From NCBI GenBank assembly GCA_934309475.1, contig CAKRDK010000005.1:1-64000 (forward strand): a stretch of DNA of 64,000 nt, read 5' to 3'. The notes beneath the pieces were generated by a model, which was not told where the DNA came from, ran no database searches, and saw only the letters and a program-made list of their open reading frames with translations. The position numbers were made by a program, and so were the translations under genes. Source of the stretch: an uncultured Roseburia sp. Lineage in GTDB: Bacteria > Bacillota > Clostridia > Lachnospirales > Lachnospiraceae. Shown piece by piece: positions 27,455 through 35,223 of this stretch (positions within the stretch are counted from its first letter, which is position 1; each line of letters starts with the position of its first letter).

Positions 27455-27832
27455 TTATTTTAAAGTAACTTTAGCGCCTTCTGCTTCAAGTTTAGCTTTG
27501 ATATCATCAGCTGTAGCTTTGTCAGCTGCTTCTTTGATTACCTTAGGAGCGTTATCTACAACGTCTTTAGCTTCTTTTAATCCTAAACCAGTTGCTTCAC
27601 GAACTACTTTGATAACCTTAACTTTGTTTGGTCCAACTTCTGTTAACTCTACGTCGAACTCTGTTTTCTCTTCAGCTGCTGCTCCATCGCCAGCACCTGC
27701 TGCTGCAACTACAACACCTGCTGCTGCAGAAACACCAAATTCTTCTTCACAAGCTTTTACTAAATCGTTTAATTCTAATACGCTTAACTCTTTGATAGCT
27801 TCAATAAATTCTGCTGTTGTTAATTTTGCCAT
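27455..27832 (-). CDS. rplL: 50S ribosomal protein L7/L12
   Basis: This encodes 125 residues starting [22 protein letters not shown] at 27830-27832, after ATGGAGGATATAAAA. L7/L12 forms the flexible stalk that recruits translation GTPases. The N-terminal dimerisation helix, the Ala/Gly-rich hinge ([17 protein letters not shown]) and the C-terminal [26 protein letters not shown] domain are all present. It is 119 bases downstream of rplJ and shares its promoter and leader control. Confidence 0.98.
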   Translation of the reverse strand: MAKLTTAEFIEAIKELSVLELNDLVKACEEEFGVSAAAGVVVAAAGAGDGAAAEEKTEFDVELTEVGPNKVKVIKVVREATGLGLKEAKDVVDNAPKVIKEAADKATADDIKAKLEAEGAKVTLK

Positions 27833-27951
27833 TTTTATATCCTCCATAAAAATTTAATAATTAGCCGGTCTTAGCCGAACTTTTGTTCTTACTTTCCTAC
27901 ACTTGTAGGCAACATGTCTGTCTGCACAGACCATATCCTATTATAATAGGA

Positions 27952-28527
27952 TTATTCTGCTGGAGTCTCAGCAGCTTCCTCTGCAGGAGCTTCTTCAACT
28001 GGAGCAGCTTCTTCTGCTGGAGCAACAACTTCTGCGTCTGCTGCGCCACCTTTCTCAGCGATCTGGTTAAGAACGCGAGCAAGATTTGTAACAGGTGACT
28101 GCATACTTCCAAGTAATCTGGAGAGAAGTTCTTCTCTTCCCGGAATGCTTGCGATAGCTGCCATTCCTGCTGCATCATAGAATGTTCCTTCAACGACACC
28201 AGCTTTCATCTCTAATGCAGGAGCTGTTTTAGCGAATTTAGCTAATACTCTTGCAGGAGCTGTTGCGTCTGTTGTAGAAATAGCGAATGCGCTTGGTCCT
28301 TCTAATACTTCAGCAAGACCTGCGAACTCAGTTCCTTCGATAGCACGGTTAACTAATGTGTTCTTATATACTTTGTAAGTCACACCAGCTTCTCTTAACT
28401 GTTTACGTAACTGAGTATCTTCTGCTACTGTAAGTCCGCGGTAGTCAACTACTACTACTGACTGTGCGTCTTTGATGTTATCAGAAATTTCCTGTACGAT
28501 AGGCTGTTTAAGTTCTACTTTTGCCAC
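27952..28527 (-). CDS. rplJ: 50S ribosomal protein L10
   Basis: This encodes 191 residues from a GTG start (28525-28527) after AAGGAGGTGCACGATTC. L10 is the base of the stalk that binds L7/L12 dimers and 23S rRNA. The typical VVVDYRGLTVAEDTQLRKQLREAGV segment is present. The C-terminus has an Ala/Glu-rich extension (EEAAPVEEAPAEEAAE) beyond the usual core, so the protein is somewhat longer than the common 165-175 residues. It is preceded by an L10 leader RNA with an attenuator hairpin. Confidence 0.97.
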   Translation of the reverse strand: MAKVELKQPIVQEISDNIKDAQSVVVVDYRGLTVAEDTQLRKQLREAGVTYKVYKNTLVNRAIEGTEFAGLAEVLEGPSAFAISTTDATAPARVLAKFAKTAPALEMKAGVVEGTFYDAAGMAAIASIPGREELLSRLLGSMQSPVTNLARVLNQIAEKGGAADAEVVAPAEEAAPVEEAPAEEAAETPAE

Positions 28528-28623
28528 GAATCGTGCACCTCCTTATATTATTTTGTAGTCTGCATCGCAGACCGTCTACTGCATAAAGACATTTAGAGGT
28601 ATCAGCGAACTTCATGGTTCGCA

Positions 28624-28655
28624 ATAAAAAACCTCTCTGCCACAGACAGAGAGGT
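28624..28655 (-). terminator. Attenuator terminator within the L10 leader
   Basis: On the minus strand ACCTCTCTGTCTGTGGCAGAGAGGT is followed by six or more T. It lies about 100 bases upstream of the rplJ start and downstream of the L10-binding core, the usual position of the attenuator that halts transcription when L10(L12)4 is in excess. Confidence 0.88.
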
Positions 28656-28785
28656 ACTCATTCATTCTAAGTGATGATAAATCATCAAAAAGATTCCCTC
28701 GGTAGGTCTATTCGTTACGCCTTACGGCACCTACTGTCTTCGGCAATATGCAAAGATTTGAAGCATTTCAGCCACAAACCTTTGC
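28656..28785 (-). promoter_or_regulatory. Ribosomal protein L10 leader RNA
   Basis: The minus-strand transcript contains GAAGACAGTAGGTGCCGTAAGGCGTAACGAATAGACCTACCGAGG, split here as the AGTAGGTGCC..GGCGTAACGAATAG and GACCTACCGAGG elements, typical of the Firmicute L10 leader (kink-turn and loop that mimic the 23S rRNA target). It sits between a perfect promoter and the attenuator. L10-mediated attenuation of rplJL is established for this RNA family. Confidence 0.9.
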
Positions 28786-28786
28786 A

Positions 28787-28815
28787 ATTATATCATTTTC
28801 TATTCTGGATGTCAA
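28787..28815 (-). promoter_or_regulatory. SigA promoter of rplJ-rplL
   Basis: On the minus strand TTGACA (28810-28815), 17 bases, TATAAT (28787-28792): both hexamers are exact consensus. It overlaps the end of rplA by a few bases at most and drives the L10 leader. Confidence 0.93.
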
Positions 28816-28822
28816 CAAAAAC

Positions 28823-29518
28823 TTACTGAGTAATCTTTGTAACGTTTAATCTAACGCCAGGTCCCATTGTAGAAGCGATTGTTGCGCTCTTAATGTACTG
28901 ACCTTTTAAGCTTGCTGGTTTTGCTTTGTTGATAGCACCCATAAGGGTCTGGAAGTTGTCGCTTAACTGTTCTTCTGTGAAAGAAGCTTTTCCAACTGGC
29001 ACGTGGATAATGTTTGTTTTATCTAATCTATACTCGATCTTACCAGCTTTGATGTCGTTAACAGCTTTTGTTACGTCCATAGTAACTGTTCCAGCTTTTG
29101 GGTTTGGCATTAAACCTTTAGGTCCTAATACACGTCCTAAACGTCCAACAACACCCATCATGTCTGGTGTAGCAACAACAACGTCGAAGTCTAACCATCC
29201 TTCGTTCTGGATCTTAGGAATTAATTCCTCACCACCAACGAAGTCAGCTCCTGCTGCCTGTGCTTCATCAACTTTAGTACCTTTTGCGAATACTAAAACT
29301 TTAACAGTTTTACCTGTTCCGTGTGGTAATACAACCGCACCACGGATCTGCTGTTCTGCATGACGACCATCACAACCGGTTCTGATGTGAAGTTCGATTG
29401 TCTCATCAAATTTAGCTGTTGCATTTTTCTTAACTAATCCGATAGCTTCTGCAACATCATACTGAGCTGCTTTGTCGAAAGATTTTGCAGCTTCAAGATA
29501 TTTCTTTCCTCTTTTCAT
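28823..29518 (-). CDS. rplA: 50S ribosomal protein L1
   Basis: This encodes 231 residues, the usual size. L1 builds the mobile L1 stalk next to the E site and in many bacteria represses its own operon by binding mRNA. Conserved segments [29 protein letters not shown] and [21 protein letters not shown] are intact. It starts after ACCAGGAGGTTTATTTAGA. It is separated from rplK by an unusual 250-base spacer with repeats; L1-mediated control through that spacer is a possibility. Confidence 0.98.
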   Translation of the reverse strand: MKRGKKYLEAAKSFDKAAQYDVAEAIGLVKKNATAKFDETIELHIRTGCDGRHAEQQIRGAVVLPHGTGKTVKVLVFAKGTKVDEAQAAGADFVGGEELIPKIQNEGWLDFDVVVATPDMMGVVGRLGRVLGPKGLMPNPKAGTVTMDVTKAVNDIKAGKIEYRLDKTNIIHVPVGKASFTEEQLSDNFQTLMGAINKAKPASLKGQYIKSATIASTMGPGVRLNVTKITQ

Positions 29519-29574
29519 TCTAAATAAACCTCCTGGTGGTATTATCGGGAGAGGGCCCTCCCACTTTCTTAGTT

Positions 29575-29768
29575 ACGTTAATCGTAGCCTCAACAAGAAG
29601 AATGCTGGTTGCATTCATCTAATCTCAGCGAGAAGAATACCGGGATGCTGGTTTCACATCAGCTCATCCTCAGTAGGAAGAACGCGGGTTTTCATCAATT
29701 CCTCCTTAACAGGAAGAATGCCGATTTTGCATTCTTCTAACGTATCGTGAGCCTCTGGTCACGATACA
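29575..29768 (-). repeat. Degenerate four-unit tandem repeat with hairpins in the rplK-rplA spacer
   Basis: On the plus strand four related units of about 36-45 bases follow one another: CCTCAACAAGAAGAATGCTGG.. (29588-), CTCAGCGAGAAGAATACCGGG.. (29624-), CTCAGTAGGAAGAACGCGGG.. (29669-) and TTAACAGGAAGAATGCCG.. (29706-). Each begins with a CTCA/TTAA-rich part, then GAAGAA, and ends near a TCAT or GCATTC. In the transcript the last unit forms GAAGAATGC-AAAATCG-GCATTCTTC. An adjacent stem GTATCGTGA..TCACGATAC (29743-29768) and a GGGAGGGCCCTC palindrome (29549-29562) flank the array. No coding frame is convincing. Confidence 0.65.
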
Positions 29769-29770
29769 AT

Positions 29771-30196
29771 TTATTCTTCTACTGTTACACCCATACTTCT
29801 AGCAGTACCAGCGATCATGCTCATAGCTGCTTCTAAGGATGCTGCGTTTAAGTCAGGCATTTTTAACTCTGCAATTTCCTGAAGTTTTGCTTTGGAAATT
29901 GTAGCTACTTTTGTCTTGTTAGGCACTGCTGAACCAGACTTGATGTTACAAGCTTTCTTAATTAATACTGGTGCAGGTGGTGTCTTTGTTACGAAGCTGA
30001 AGCTTCTGTCTGCGTATACTGTAATAACTACAGGGATAATTAAGTCTCCCTGATCAGCTGTTCTAGCGTTGAACTGTTTTGTAAACTCAACAATGTTAAC
30101 GCCGTGCTGTCCAAGAGCAGGTCCAACTGGAGGAGCAGGTGTAGCCTTGCCCGCAGGAATCTGCAATTTGATATATCCTTCTACTTTCTTTGCCAT
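29771..30196 (-). CDS. rplK: 50S ribosomal protein L11
   Basis: This encodes 141 residues from [23 protein letters not shown] at 30194-30196, eight bases after AGGAGG; the upstream extension to 30241 is not supported. L11 forms the GTPase-associated centre with 23S rRNA and is needed for RelA-type stringent signalling. The proline-rich [16 protein letters not shown] motif is intact. It lies 55 bases downstream of nusG in the conserved secE-nusG-rplK-rplA order. Confidence 0.98.
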   Translation of the reverse strand: MAKKVEGYIKLQIPAGKATPAPPVGPALGQHGVNIVEFTKQFNARTADQGDLIIPVVITVYADRSFSFVTKTPPAPVLIKKACNIKSGSAVPNKTKVATISKAKLQEIAELKMPDLNAASLEAAMSMIAGTARSMGVTVEE

Positions 30197-30251
30197 TGGA
30201 ATTGCCTCCTTAATTCTTTCTTTCAAGTAATTGCATCGCAATCACTCTGCT

Positions 30252-30770
30252 TTAGTTCAAAAGCTTTACATCTGCGAAACTTATTTCTACTGGCGTCTCG
30301 CGGCCAAATAACTCTACGTTGATCGTTACGATCTGCTTACTGTGATTCATTGCCTGAATCGCTCCAATCGTGTCTTTCCAGACACCACCGGTAATAACAA
30401 CTGTATCACCCTCTGCAAAGTCTACTTCAACGTCTTCTGTTTTGATTCCTAATGGTTCCATCTCAGCATCAGTGAGCGGTACTGGCTTGGATCCCGGACC
30501 AACAAATCCGGTAACTCCACGGGTATTTCTGACCACATACCATGTATCATCATTCATCACCATGTTGATAAGCACGTATCCCGGAAACATTTTCTTCGAT
30601 ACCTGTTTTGCTGCGCCATTCTTCATCTCAACAACGTCCTGCATCGGTACCCGGACTTCCAGAATCTGGTCTTCCAGGTGTCTGTTTTCAATTGTTTTAT
30701 CGATGTTTGCTTTGACTTTGTTCTCATAACCTGAATAGGTATGAACTACATACCAGTGTGCCTCTGCCAT
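30252..30770 (-). CDS. nusG: Transcription termination/antitermination protein NusG
   Basis: This encodes 172 residues. NusG binds RNA polymerase and affects pausing, termination and transcription-translation coupling. The N-terminal domain (WYVVHTYSGYENKVKANID, then FPGYVLINM and WYVVRNTRGVTGFVG) and the C-terminal KOW domain (FAEGDTVVITGGVWKDTIGAI) are both complete. It follows secE after 24 bases. Confidence 0.98.
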   Translation of the reverse strand: MAEAHWYVVHTYSGYENKVKANIDKTIENRHLEDQILEVRVPMQDVVEMKNGAAKQVSKKMFPGYVLINMVMNDDTWYVVRNTRGVTGFVGPGSKPVPLTDAEMEPLGIKTEDVEVDFAEGDTVVITGGVWKDTIGAIQAMNHSKQIVTINVELFGRETPVEISFADVKLLN

Positions 30771-30794
30771 AAATCACCTATGCCTCCATCATTA

Positions 30795-31004
30795 CTATAA
30801 ACTCACTAGGAAATCCACGCCGTACTGAATCAATGTATCCAATAAGGCAATGACAAAACCTAATACTACTGACACAGCGATAACTGCTGTCGTCTGTCTT
30901 GCAAGTGATTTCTTTTCCGGCCAAATTATCTTCTGAAATTCAGCCTTGAGACCGGTAAACCAGCTCGTTTTTGGAGCTTTTTCAAGATTTTCGGTTTCTC
31001 CCAT
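30795..31004 (-). CDS. secE: Preprotein translocase subunit SecE
   Basis: This is a 69-residue single-helix SecE of the short Gram-positive type. A cytoplasmic amphipathic part (WFTGLKAEFQKIIWPEKKSLARQT) precedes one transmembrane helix (TAVIAVSVVLGFVIALLDTLIQYG). SecE clamps SecY in the protein-export channel. It lies between rpmG and nusG. Confidence 0.97.
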   Translation of the reverse strand: MGETENLEKAPKTSWFTGLKAEFQKIIWPEKKSLARQTTAVIAVSVVLGFVIALLDTLIQYGVDFLVSL

Positions 31005-31025
31005 GTTCTCACTCCTTCGCTCAGC

Positions 31026-31175
31026 CTATTTTGTTTCTTTGTGTAATGTATGAGTCTTGCAGAATCTACAATACTTTTTCGTTTCCATTCTGTCTGGATG
31101 AGCTTTCTTGTCTTTTGTCATGTTGTAATTACGTCTCTGACATTCTGTACATGCCAATGTAATCTTAGTGCGCAC
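31026..31175 (-). CDS. rpmG: 50S ribosomal protein L33
   Basis: This short gene encodes 49 residues from a GTG start (31173-31175), seven bases after GGAGGT. The sequence [49 protein letters not shown] (given in two parts: CTECQRRNY near the start and [15 protein letters not shown] near the end) has both CXXC pairs. It is therefore the zinc-binding form of L33. It is the first gene of the rpmG-secE-nusG-rplK-rplA unit. Confidence 0.97.
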   Translation of the reverse strand: MRTKITLACTECQRRNYNMTKDKKAHPDRMETKKYCRFCKTHTLHKETK

Positions 31176-31261
31176 AACTTCCACCTCCATTAATTTCTTT
31201 GTGTTTTCTTTTACACCTAAAAAAAGGCATAAAAAAAAGACCTAACTTCCATCGCTAGTCT

Positions 31262-31290
31262 AATATAGCACAAACGTATTTCCGCGTCAA
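31262..31290 (-). promoter_or_regulatory. SigA promoter of rpmG-secE-nusG-rplK-rplA
   Basis: On the minus strand TTGACG (31285-31290), 17 bases, TATATT (31262-31267). The leader of about 80 bases contains T8 and T7 tracts but no clear hairpin. Confidence 0.85.
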
Positions 31291-31387
31291 CTGTTTTTCT
31301 TGATAACATTAGGAACTATTTCCCCGATTTTGCTAATATTATTCCCATTTTTGCCGAAATAAAAATTAAGGGTATTATAAAAATGAC

Positions 31388-31416
31388 GTGACAAATGTCT
31401 CTTTTCATATTATAAT
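31388..31416 (+). promoter_or_regulatory. SigA-type promoter of the FliD-like gene
   Basis: On the plus strand GTGACA (31388-31393), 17 bases, TATAAT (31411-31416). It faces away from the rpmG promoter about 100 bases away. This FliD-like gene therefore seems not to use the SigD-type promoter seen for flagellin. Confidence 0.7.
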
Positions 31417-31489
31417 GTCCTAAATTAAATGGATTTAAAAAAATGTCTCTGGAATATATACTTTTCAAGGAAGAAAGGAGGAGACCCTA

Positions 31490-32788
31490 ATGGCGAAGAT
31501 AGACAGCGCCTATCACTATTATCTGTCGACCTACGGCAGTTCAAGTGTGTCACGCTACGACGCTCACAAGAAGAGCCAGCTGCGCGACATCTATAATCGT
31601 ATTATCAAACTGAATAAAGAGTCTCCCCTGTATAAGATTTCCCAGTCCGGAGATATTAAGAAATTTGCCATAGATATTAAGGAAAGTGCCCGCAATATCC
31701 AGAATGTTGTTGCCTCTCTTTCCTCGGATTCCGATGACGGCATGGAAAGCATTTTCCAGAAAAAAGTTGCGACCACGACTGATGAATCTGTCGTATCTGC
31801 CGAGTACATCGGAAACAGTTCAGACGATGCCAGTACAGACAATTTCTTAATTGAAGTCAGGGAACTTGCTTCTCCTCAGGTGAATACAGGTAACTTTTTA
31901 GACGGCCGCAAATCTGATTTATCATCCGGAACCTATTCCTTTGACTTAAATACAACAAATAACGCCTACGAATTCCAATTTAATGTGGCAAAAGACGATA
32001 CGAATCAGGATATTTTAGATAAATTATCAAAACTGATTTCCAACGCGGATGTCGGCCTTCATTCGGAGGTCATAACCAATACTTCCGGAAAGATTGCACT
32101 GCGCATTGAATCCACACAGACGGGCGCGAAGGAGAGTGATTTCTCTCTCTTTCAGATTATGCCTCAGGCAGACAATGCCTCCATCCGTGCCATGAACATC
32201 CTTGGCATTGACCGTATGACGACCGAACCGTGTAATTCGCAGTTTACTTTAAATGGAAATGACTGCAGTTCCCTTTCGAATACATTTACGGTAAATGATG
32301 TTTTTCGTCTGACTTTACATGATGTCTCGAAGAACCATGAGGCGATTGAAGTTGGTTTTAAGCCAAATACCGAGGCAGTCGCAGATAATATTGAAAAATT
32401 AACGGATGCCTACAACCATGTTTTATCCATTGGGGAAGACCAGGCAGCCTCCCAGAATAATCCGAGATTTTTAAAGGATATGATTGCAGTTTCTTTTTCC
32501 CAAAAGACCTCTCTGGAATCGGTTGGTCTCGAAGTAGACTCCCTTGGAAACATTCACGTAAACCGTGAGACACTTTCGGATGCTGTTACCTCCGAGAACG
32601 CTTCCGATTGTTTTGATATTCTAAATAATTTTAAAGAGATTTTAAGTTCGAAAGCATCCAATGCGTCTCTTGACCCTATGAATTATATGGATAGAGTCAT
32701 TGTTGTGTATAAGAATCCGGGGAAAAATTTTGCCACACCTTATGTGACCTCTATTTACTCCGGCCTGATGCTTGACCGCTATTGTTAA
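31490..32788 (+). CDS. Orphan FliD-like flagellar cap/hook-associated protein
   Basis: This is a 432-residue soluble protein without a signal peptide. It has a helical N-terminus (LRDIYNRIIKLNKESPLYKI) followed by beta-rich sequence (NFLIEVRELASPQVNTGNF, GTYSFDLNTTNNAYEFQFNV, NQDILDKLSKLISNADVGL) that resembles the D1-D2 segments of FliD filament caps. The C-terminal part again has an IEKLTDAYNHVLSI-type helix. The long C-terminal coiled coil of true FliD is missing, so it may be a specialised hook-associated or cap-related protein. The start follows AAGGAGGAG. It is alone between the ribosomal genes and the glycan island, converging on the latter. Assignment is by pattern, not by a search. 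Confidence 0.5.
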   Translation: MAKIDSAYHYYLSTYGSSSVSRYDAHKKSQLRDIYNRIIKLNKESPLYKISQSGDIKKFAIDIKESARNIQNVVASLSSDSDDGMESIFQKKVATTTDESVVSAEYIGNSSDDASTDNFLIEVRELASPQVNTGNFLDGRKSDLSSGTYSFDLNTTNNAYEFQFNVAKDDTNQDILDKLSKLISNADVGLHSEVITNTSGKIALRIESTQTGAKESDFSLFQIMPQADNASIRAMNILGIDRMTTEPCNSQFTLNGNDCSSLSNTFTVNDVFRLTLHDVSKNHEAIEVGFKPNTEAVADNIEKLTDAYNHVLSIGEDQAASQNNPRFLKDMIAVSFSQKTSLESVGLEVDSLGNIHVNRETLSDAVTSENASDCFDILNNFKEILSSKASNASLDPMNYMDRVIVVYKNPGKNFATPYVTSIYSGLMLDRYC

Positions 32789-32836
32789 AAGAGTCCCACT
32801 CATCCACATTTTTATGTTGGATAAGCAGGACTCTTT
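32787..32836. terminator. Bidirectional terminator between the FliD-like gene and the glycan island
   Basis: AAAAGAGTCC..CTCATCCACAT-TTTT-ATGTTGGATAAG..GGACTCTTTTTT forms a long interrupted stem with an A run on one side and a T run on the other. It serves the plus-strand FliD-like gene and the minus-strand glycosyltransferase that converge here. Confidence 0.85.
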
Positions 32837-32859
32837 TTTCTTCCTAATATTTATTAAAT

Positions 32860-34020
32860 TTATAATTTTACCGTATCTAAAATCTGTGTAAGGCGGTTGT
32901 AGTAGCTGTGATGTGCTTTTACTTTTTCATAACCGCTTCTCGCTATCCGCTGGCGCTCGCCCTCATGGTTCAGGTAGTAATCCGTCTTCTCTCTCAAATC
33001 GTCCACGCCATCAAAACAAACCAGATCTTTTCCCTCTTCAAAATAAAGTGGTATCTCCGCCTGATAATTTGTCAGTAAGAAACCGCCACTCCCAAGCACA
33101 TCCCATGCGCGCAAAGGAATCCCACTCTTAATATTCGGAATGGTAAAATTGAGATTTATCTTCGATTCATGGAAAACTTTCGGCATCTCAGACCAGTAAT
33201 CCACCGAACCCATGTATTGCACAAGGCAGAGGCTGCTGACATCGCTGTTGCTGTATACATTGACTTTAAAAAATTTGGAAAGTTCCGTGAGCGCGCGTCT
33301 TCGCTGCAGTTCCGCTATTTTAAATCCAAGCACTGTTGTCTGGAAAATCAGTCCCAGATTGGAAAAAGACCCTTCTGACTTCTCCAGCTTAAAATATTGT
33401 TCAAGCTGCTCTAAAATATCTGTCGTCAGCATCGCCTCTATGATATTTCCACCGCTGATATTCATCTGCGCTTCCATCGTCGCATCAAAATAGCCGCGTA
33501 GGTACTCCGGGAGCGAATGTTTCATTTTATCGTAGGAGTTCCGCTCGTAAAGGCTTCCCACGAATGCAACATCACCACGATATTGAAACAAATCATCTGA
33601 GCCACTCAGAATGGTATCTAAACGGTTCGTATCCACAGCAAGCGGCAGATACCAGATATGTTTCACACCCATCCCTTTAAATTCGAGATAGTTTGTCTTA
33701 TCAAATGTGAAAATATAATTACAGTCGTGAAACACAGACTCATGATACATGCTGATCAACGGGTTGTCACACGTCCATGATACATAAGGGAGTCCTTCCC
33801 GCTCACAGACATTTGAAATTACCGCAAAGTAATTTACCGTAAAAACCATATCATAGTGATGTGTCCGAATCTGCTGCGCCAGTTTTTGCTCGAATTCCGG
33901 TTCAATATCATAATTGCCAAGTTCCTGCTGGATATTATCCACCGTATACCCCATCGCCAGAAATGTCTGTTCTATATCTTTGTAGTTGTATGCTTTCCAG
34001 CGATACATTAGAATATGCAT
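32860..34020 (-). CDS. CgeB-like glycosyltransferase (DUF3880 / Glyco_trans_1_2 type)
   Basis: This encodes 386 residues from MHILMYRWKAYNYKDIEQTF at 34018-34020, chosen by alignment with the N-termini of the paralogues; a Met at 34032 and a long overlap into the upstream gene are less likely. The N-terminal half has the GLPYVSWTCDNPLISMYHES..CNYIFTFDKTNYLEFKGMGVKHIWYLPLAVD pattern. The C-terminal half has SGIPLRAWDVLGSGGFLLTNYQ and HEGERQRIARSGYEKVKAHH, typical of the spore-protein CgeB-like GT-B enzymes. It is predicted cytoplasmic and sugar-nucleotide dependent; the sugar is unknown. It is the last gene of the island, 25 bases after the Rpn gene, with paralogues at 38633, 57588 and 58786. 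Confidence 0.82.
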   Translation of the reverse strand: MHILMYRWKAYNYKDIEQTFLAMGYTVDNIQQELGNYDIEPEFEQKLAQQIRTHHYDMVFTVNYFAVISNVCEREGLPYVSWTCDNPLISMYHESVFHDCNYIFTFDKTNYLEFKGMGVKHIWYLPLAVDTNRLDTILSGSDDLFQYRGDVAFVGSLYERNSYDKMKHSLPEYLRGYFDATMEAQMNISGGNIIEAMLTTDILEQLEQYFKLEKSEGSFSNLGLIFQTTVLGFKIAELQRRRALTELSKFFKVNVYSNSDVSSLCLVQYMGSVDYWSEMPKVFHESKINLNFTIPNIKSGIPLRAWDVLGSGGFLLTNYQAEIPLYFEEGKDLVCFDGVDDLREKTDYYLNHEGERQRIARSGYEKVKAHHSYYNRLTQILDTVKL

Positions 34021-34045
34021 ATGAATAACCATGCCTTTCCCGGTA

Positions 34046-34990
34046 TTACCAATATTTTTCCACCAATTCTTTTGCCCGTTCTCTCGAAACACCAAACTTT
34101 TTCTGCACTCGCTCCTCCGTATCTGTAAGGGAGCAGTTAAATTCCCGGCAATTTTCAATCAGGGCACATATCACCTGTTCTATTCCTTGCTCTATTCCAC
34201 GATTCAGTATGTCCGACGCCTCATAATCCAGAACCTTTCCTCCCATAATATGTTCCACTCCCTTCCTGATATTTTCATGTTTTTTCGTTACCGCATCCGC
34301 AACCTTCTTCGACATATCCAGAATACTGCATCTGATAAATTCATCTATTTTATGCGTCCTGCTTAGGTGCTCCAGCCAGTCACATATTTCCCTGTACTGG
34401 TGCAGAAGCTCCTCTAATTTTTGTCTATCTGTCTCTATCCTCTCAAACTCATCCTCATAACAGAAAATATAAAACGGTATCAAAAACAACAACTTCTTGC
34501 GTTTGATTTCTTCCAATGAATATTGTTTGATTTTCATCACTTTAACATCATATGAGACTTCTCCACCAGGTGTTTTTATACTGACTTTCATCGTTTCCGG
34601 CGTATGTGCATCATGACGCAAAAACAATACTGCTGAATGTGGAAATGTAATCTCCAATGTTTCCCGCTCCAATGTAGAACGTTCCAGTGCCATCTGCGCA
34701 TCATACTCAAAAACTCTTATCAAAATGCTTCGATCCGGCCAGCTCTGACACTCTATGTGATAATGCGCCTCTTCCTCCCCAATCAGATAGCTTCCATCCG
34801 TGATTCTTTCCTGCGTCCGTCCATCCCGCCCCTGAATAAAATGTTCATTCTGCAACAGAACAATTTTCTCATTTTCCGGATGATGTACCTGGAATAACTC
34901 ATTAATCAACGGTATCAGCAATTCCGGACATTTCACTGAAAGCGTCCGGAACACATCATCATATGGTGTATTATATCCACCCTTCCCCAT
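34046..34990 (-). CDS. Rpn-family PD-(D/E)XK nuclease / putative transposase
   Basis: This encodes 314 residues. The opening YNTPYDDVFRTLSVKCPELLIPLINELF is characteristic of the Rpn/PDDEXK transposase-like family. The nuclease core is seen as ITDGSYLI..HYHIECQSWPD (D and ExQ in place of the usual ExK) within residues about 60-100. The C-terminus has a helical tail ending ERAKELVEKYW. Members promote RecA-independent recombination in E. coli and are common in multiple copies in Lachnospiraceae. It has its own promoter and a ribosome binding site that can be hidden in a hairpin. It splits two glycosyltransferase genes and looks like an insertion into the island, although no terminal repeats are seen. 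Confidence 0.82.
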   Translation of the reverse strand: MGKGGYNTPYDDVFRTLSVKCPELLIPLINELFQVHHPENEKIVLLQNEHFIQGRDGRTQERITDGSYLIGEEEAHYHIECQSWPDRSILIRVFEYDAQMALERSTLERETLEITFPHSAVLFLRHDAHTPETMKVSIKTPGGEVSYDVKVMKIKQYSLEEIKRKKLLFLIPFYIFCYEDEFERIETDRQKLEELLHQYREICDWLEHLSRTHKIDEFIRCSILDMSKKVADAVTKKHENIRKGVEHIMGGKVLDYEASDILNRGIEQGIEQVICALIENCREFNCSLTDTEERVQKKFGVSRERAKELVEKYW

Positions 34991-35020
34991 AATTTCTCCT
35001 CCTGTATGTTACAGGAGCTT
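34991..35020 (-). promoter_or_regulatory. Hairpin that can sequester the Rpn gene ribosome binding site
   Basis: On the minus strand CTCCTGTA-ACA-TACAGGAG is followed directly by GAGAAATTATG. The 3' arm is the Shine-Dalgarno sequence of the Rpn gene, so the stem of eight pairs would block its translation. Confidence 0.6.
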
Positions 35021-35161
35021 TCAGAACTCCCGCTTTGTATGTTTGTGATTTCAAAGCATGGATTTTCTGAAAGACGGCAAATCGCCAATATAAGAAATGA
35101 TTTCAAATGATTAAAATGAGACTGTTTTTCACTGACAGCCATAGAAAATATGCTTTTTCTT

Positions 35162-35190
35162 ATTTTAACATAAAAGATTTTCCCCTTCAA
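35162..35190 (-). promoter_or_regulatory. SigA-type promoter of the Rpn gene
   Basis: On the minus strand TTGAAG (35185-35190), 17 bases, TAAAAT (35162-35167). It lies between the Rpn gene and the upstream glycosyltransferase and gives a leader of about 165 bases. An independent promoter fits an inserted element. Confidence 0.65.
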
Positions 35191-35223
35191 CCGGGTAACT
35201 CCCGTAATATCCTACCACGGGCT

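Noticed and set aside
29588..29742. CRISPR array in the rplK-rplA spacer
   Set aside because: The repeats are degenerate, directly adjoining without unique spacers, and there are no cas genes.
31186..31489. tRNA gene in front of secE, as found in some Clostridia
   Set aside because: No cloverleaf or TTCRANNC box was seen; the region holds only two divergent promoters.
34021..34158. N-terminal extension of the last CgeB-like protein
   Set aside because: It lies inside the Rpn gene and has no counterpart in the paralogues, which begin at the MHIL/MKIL position.
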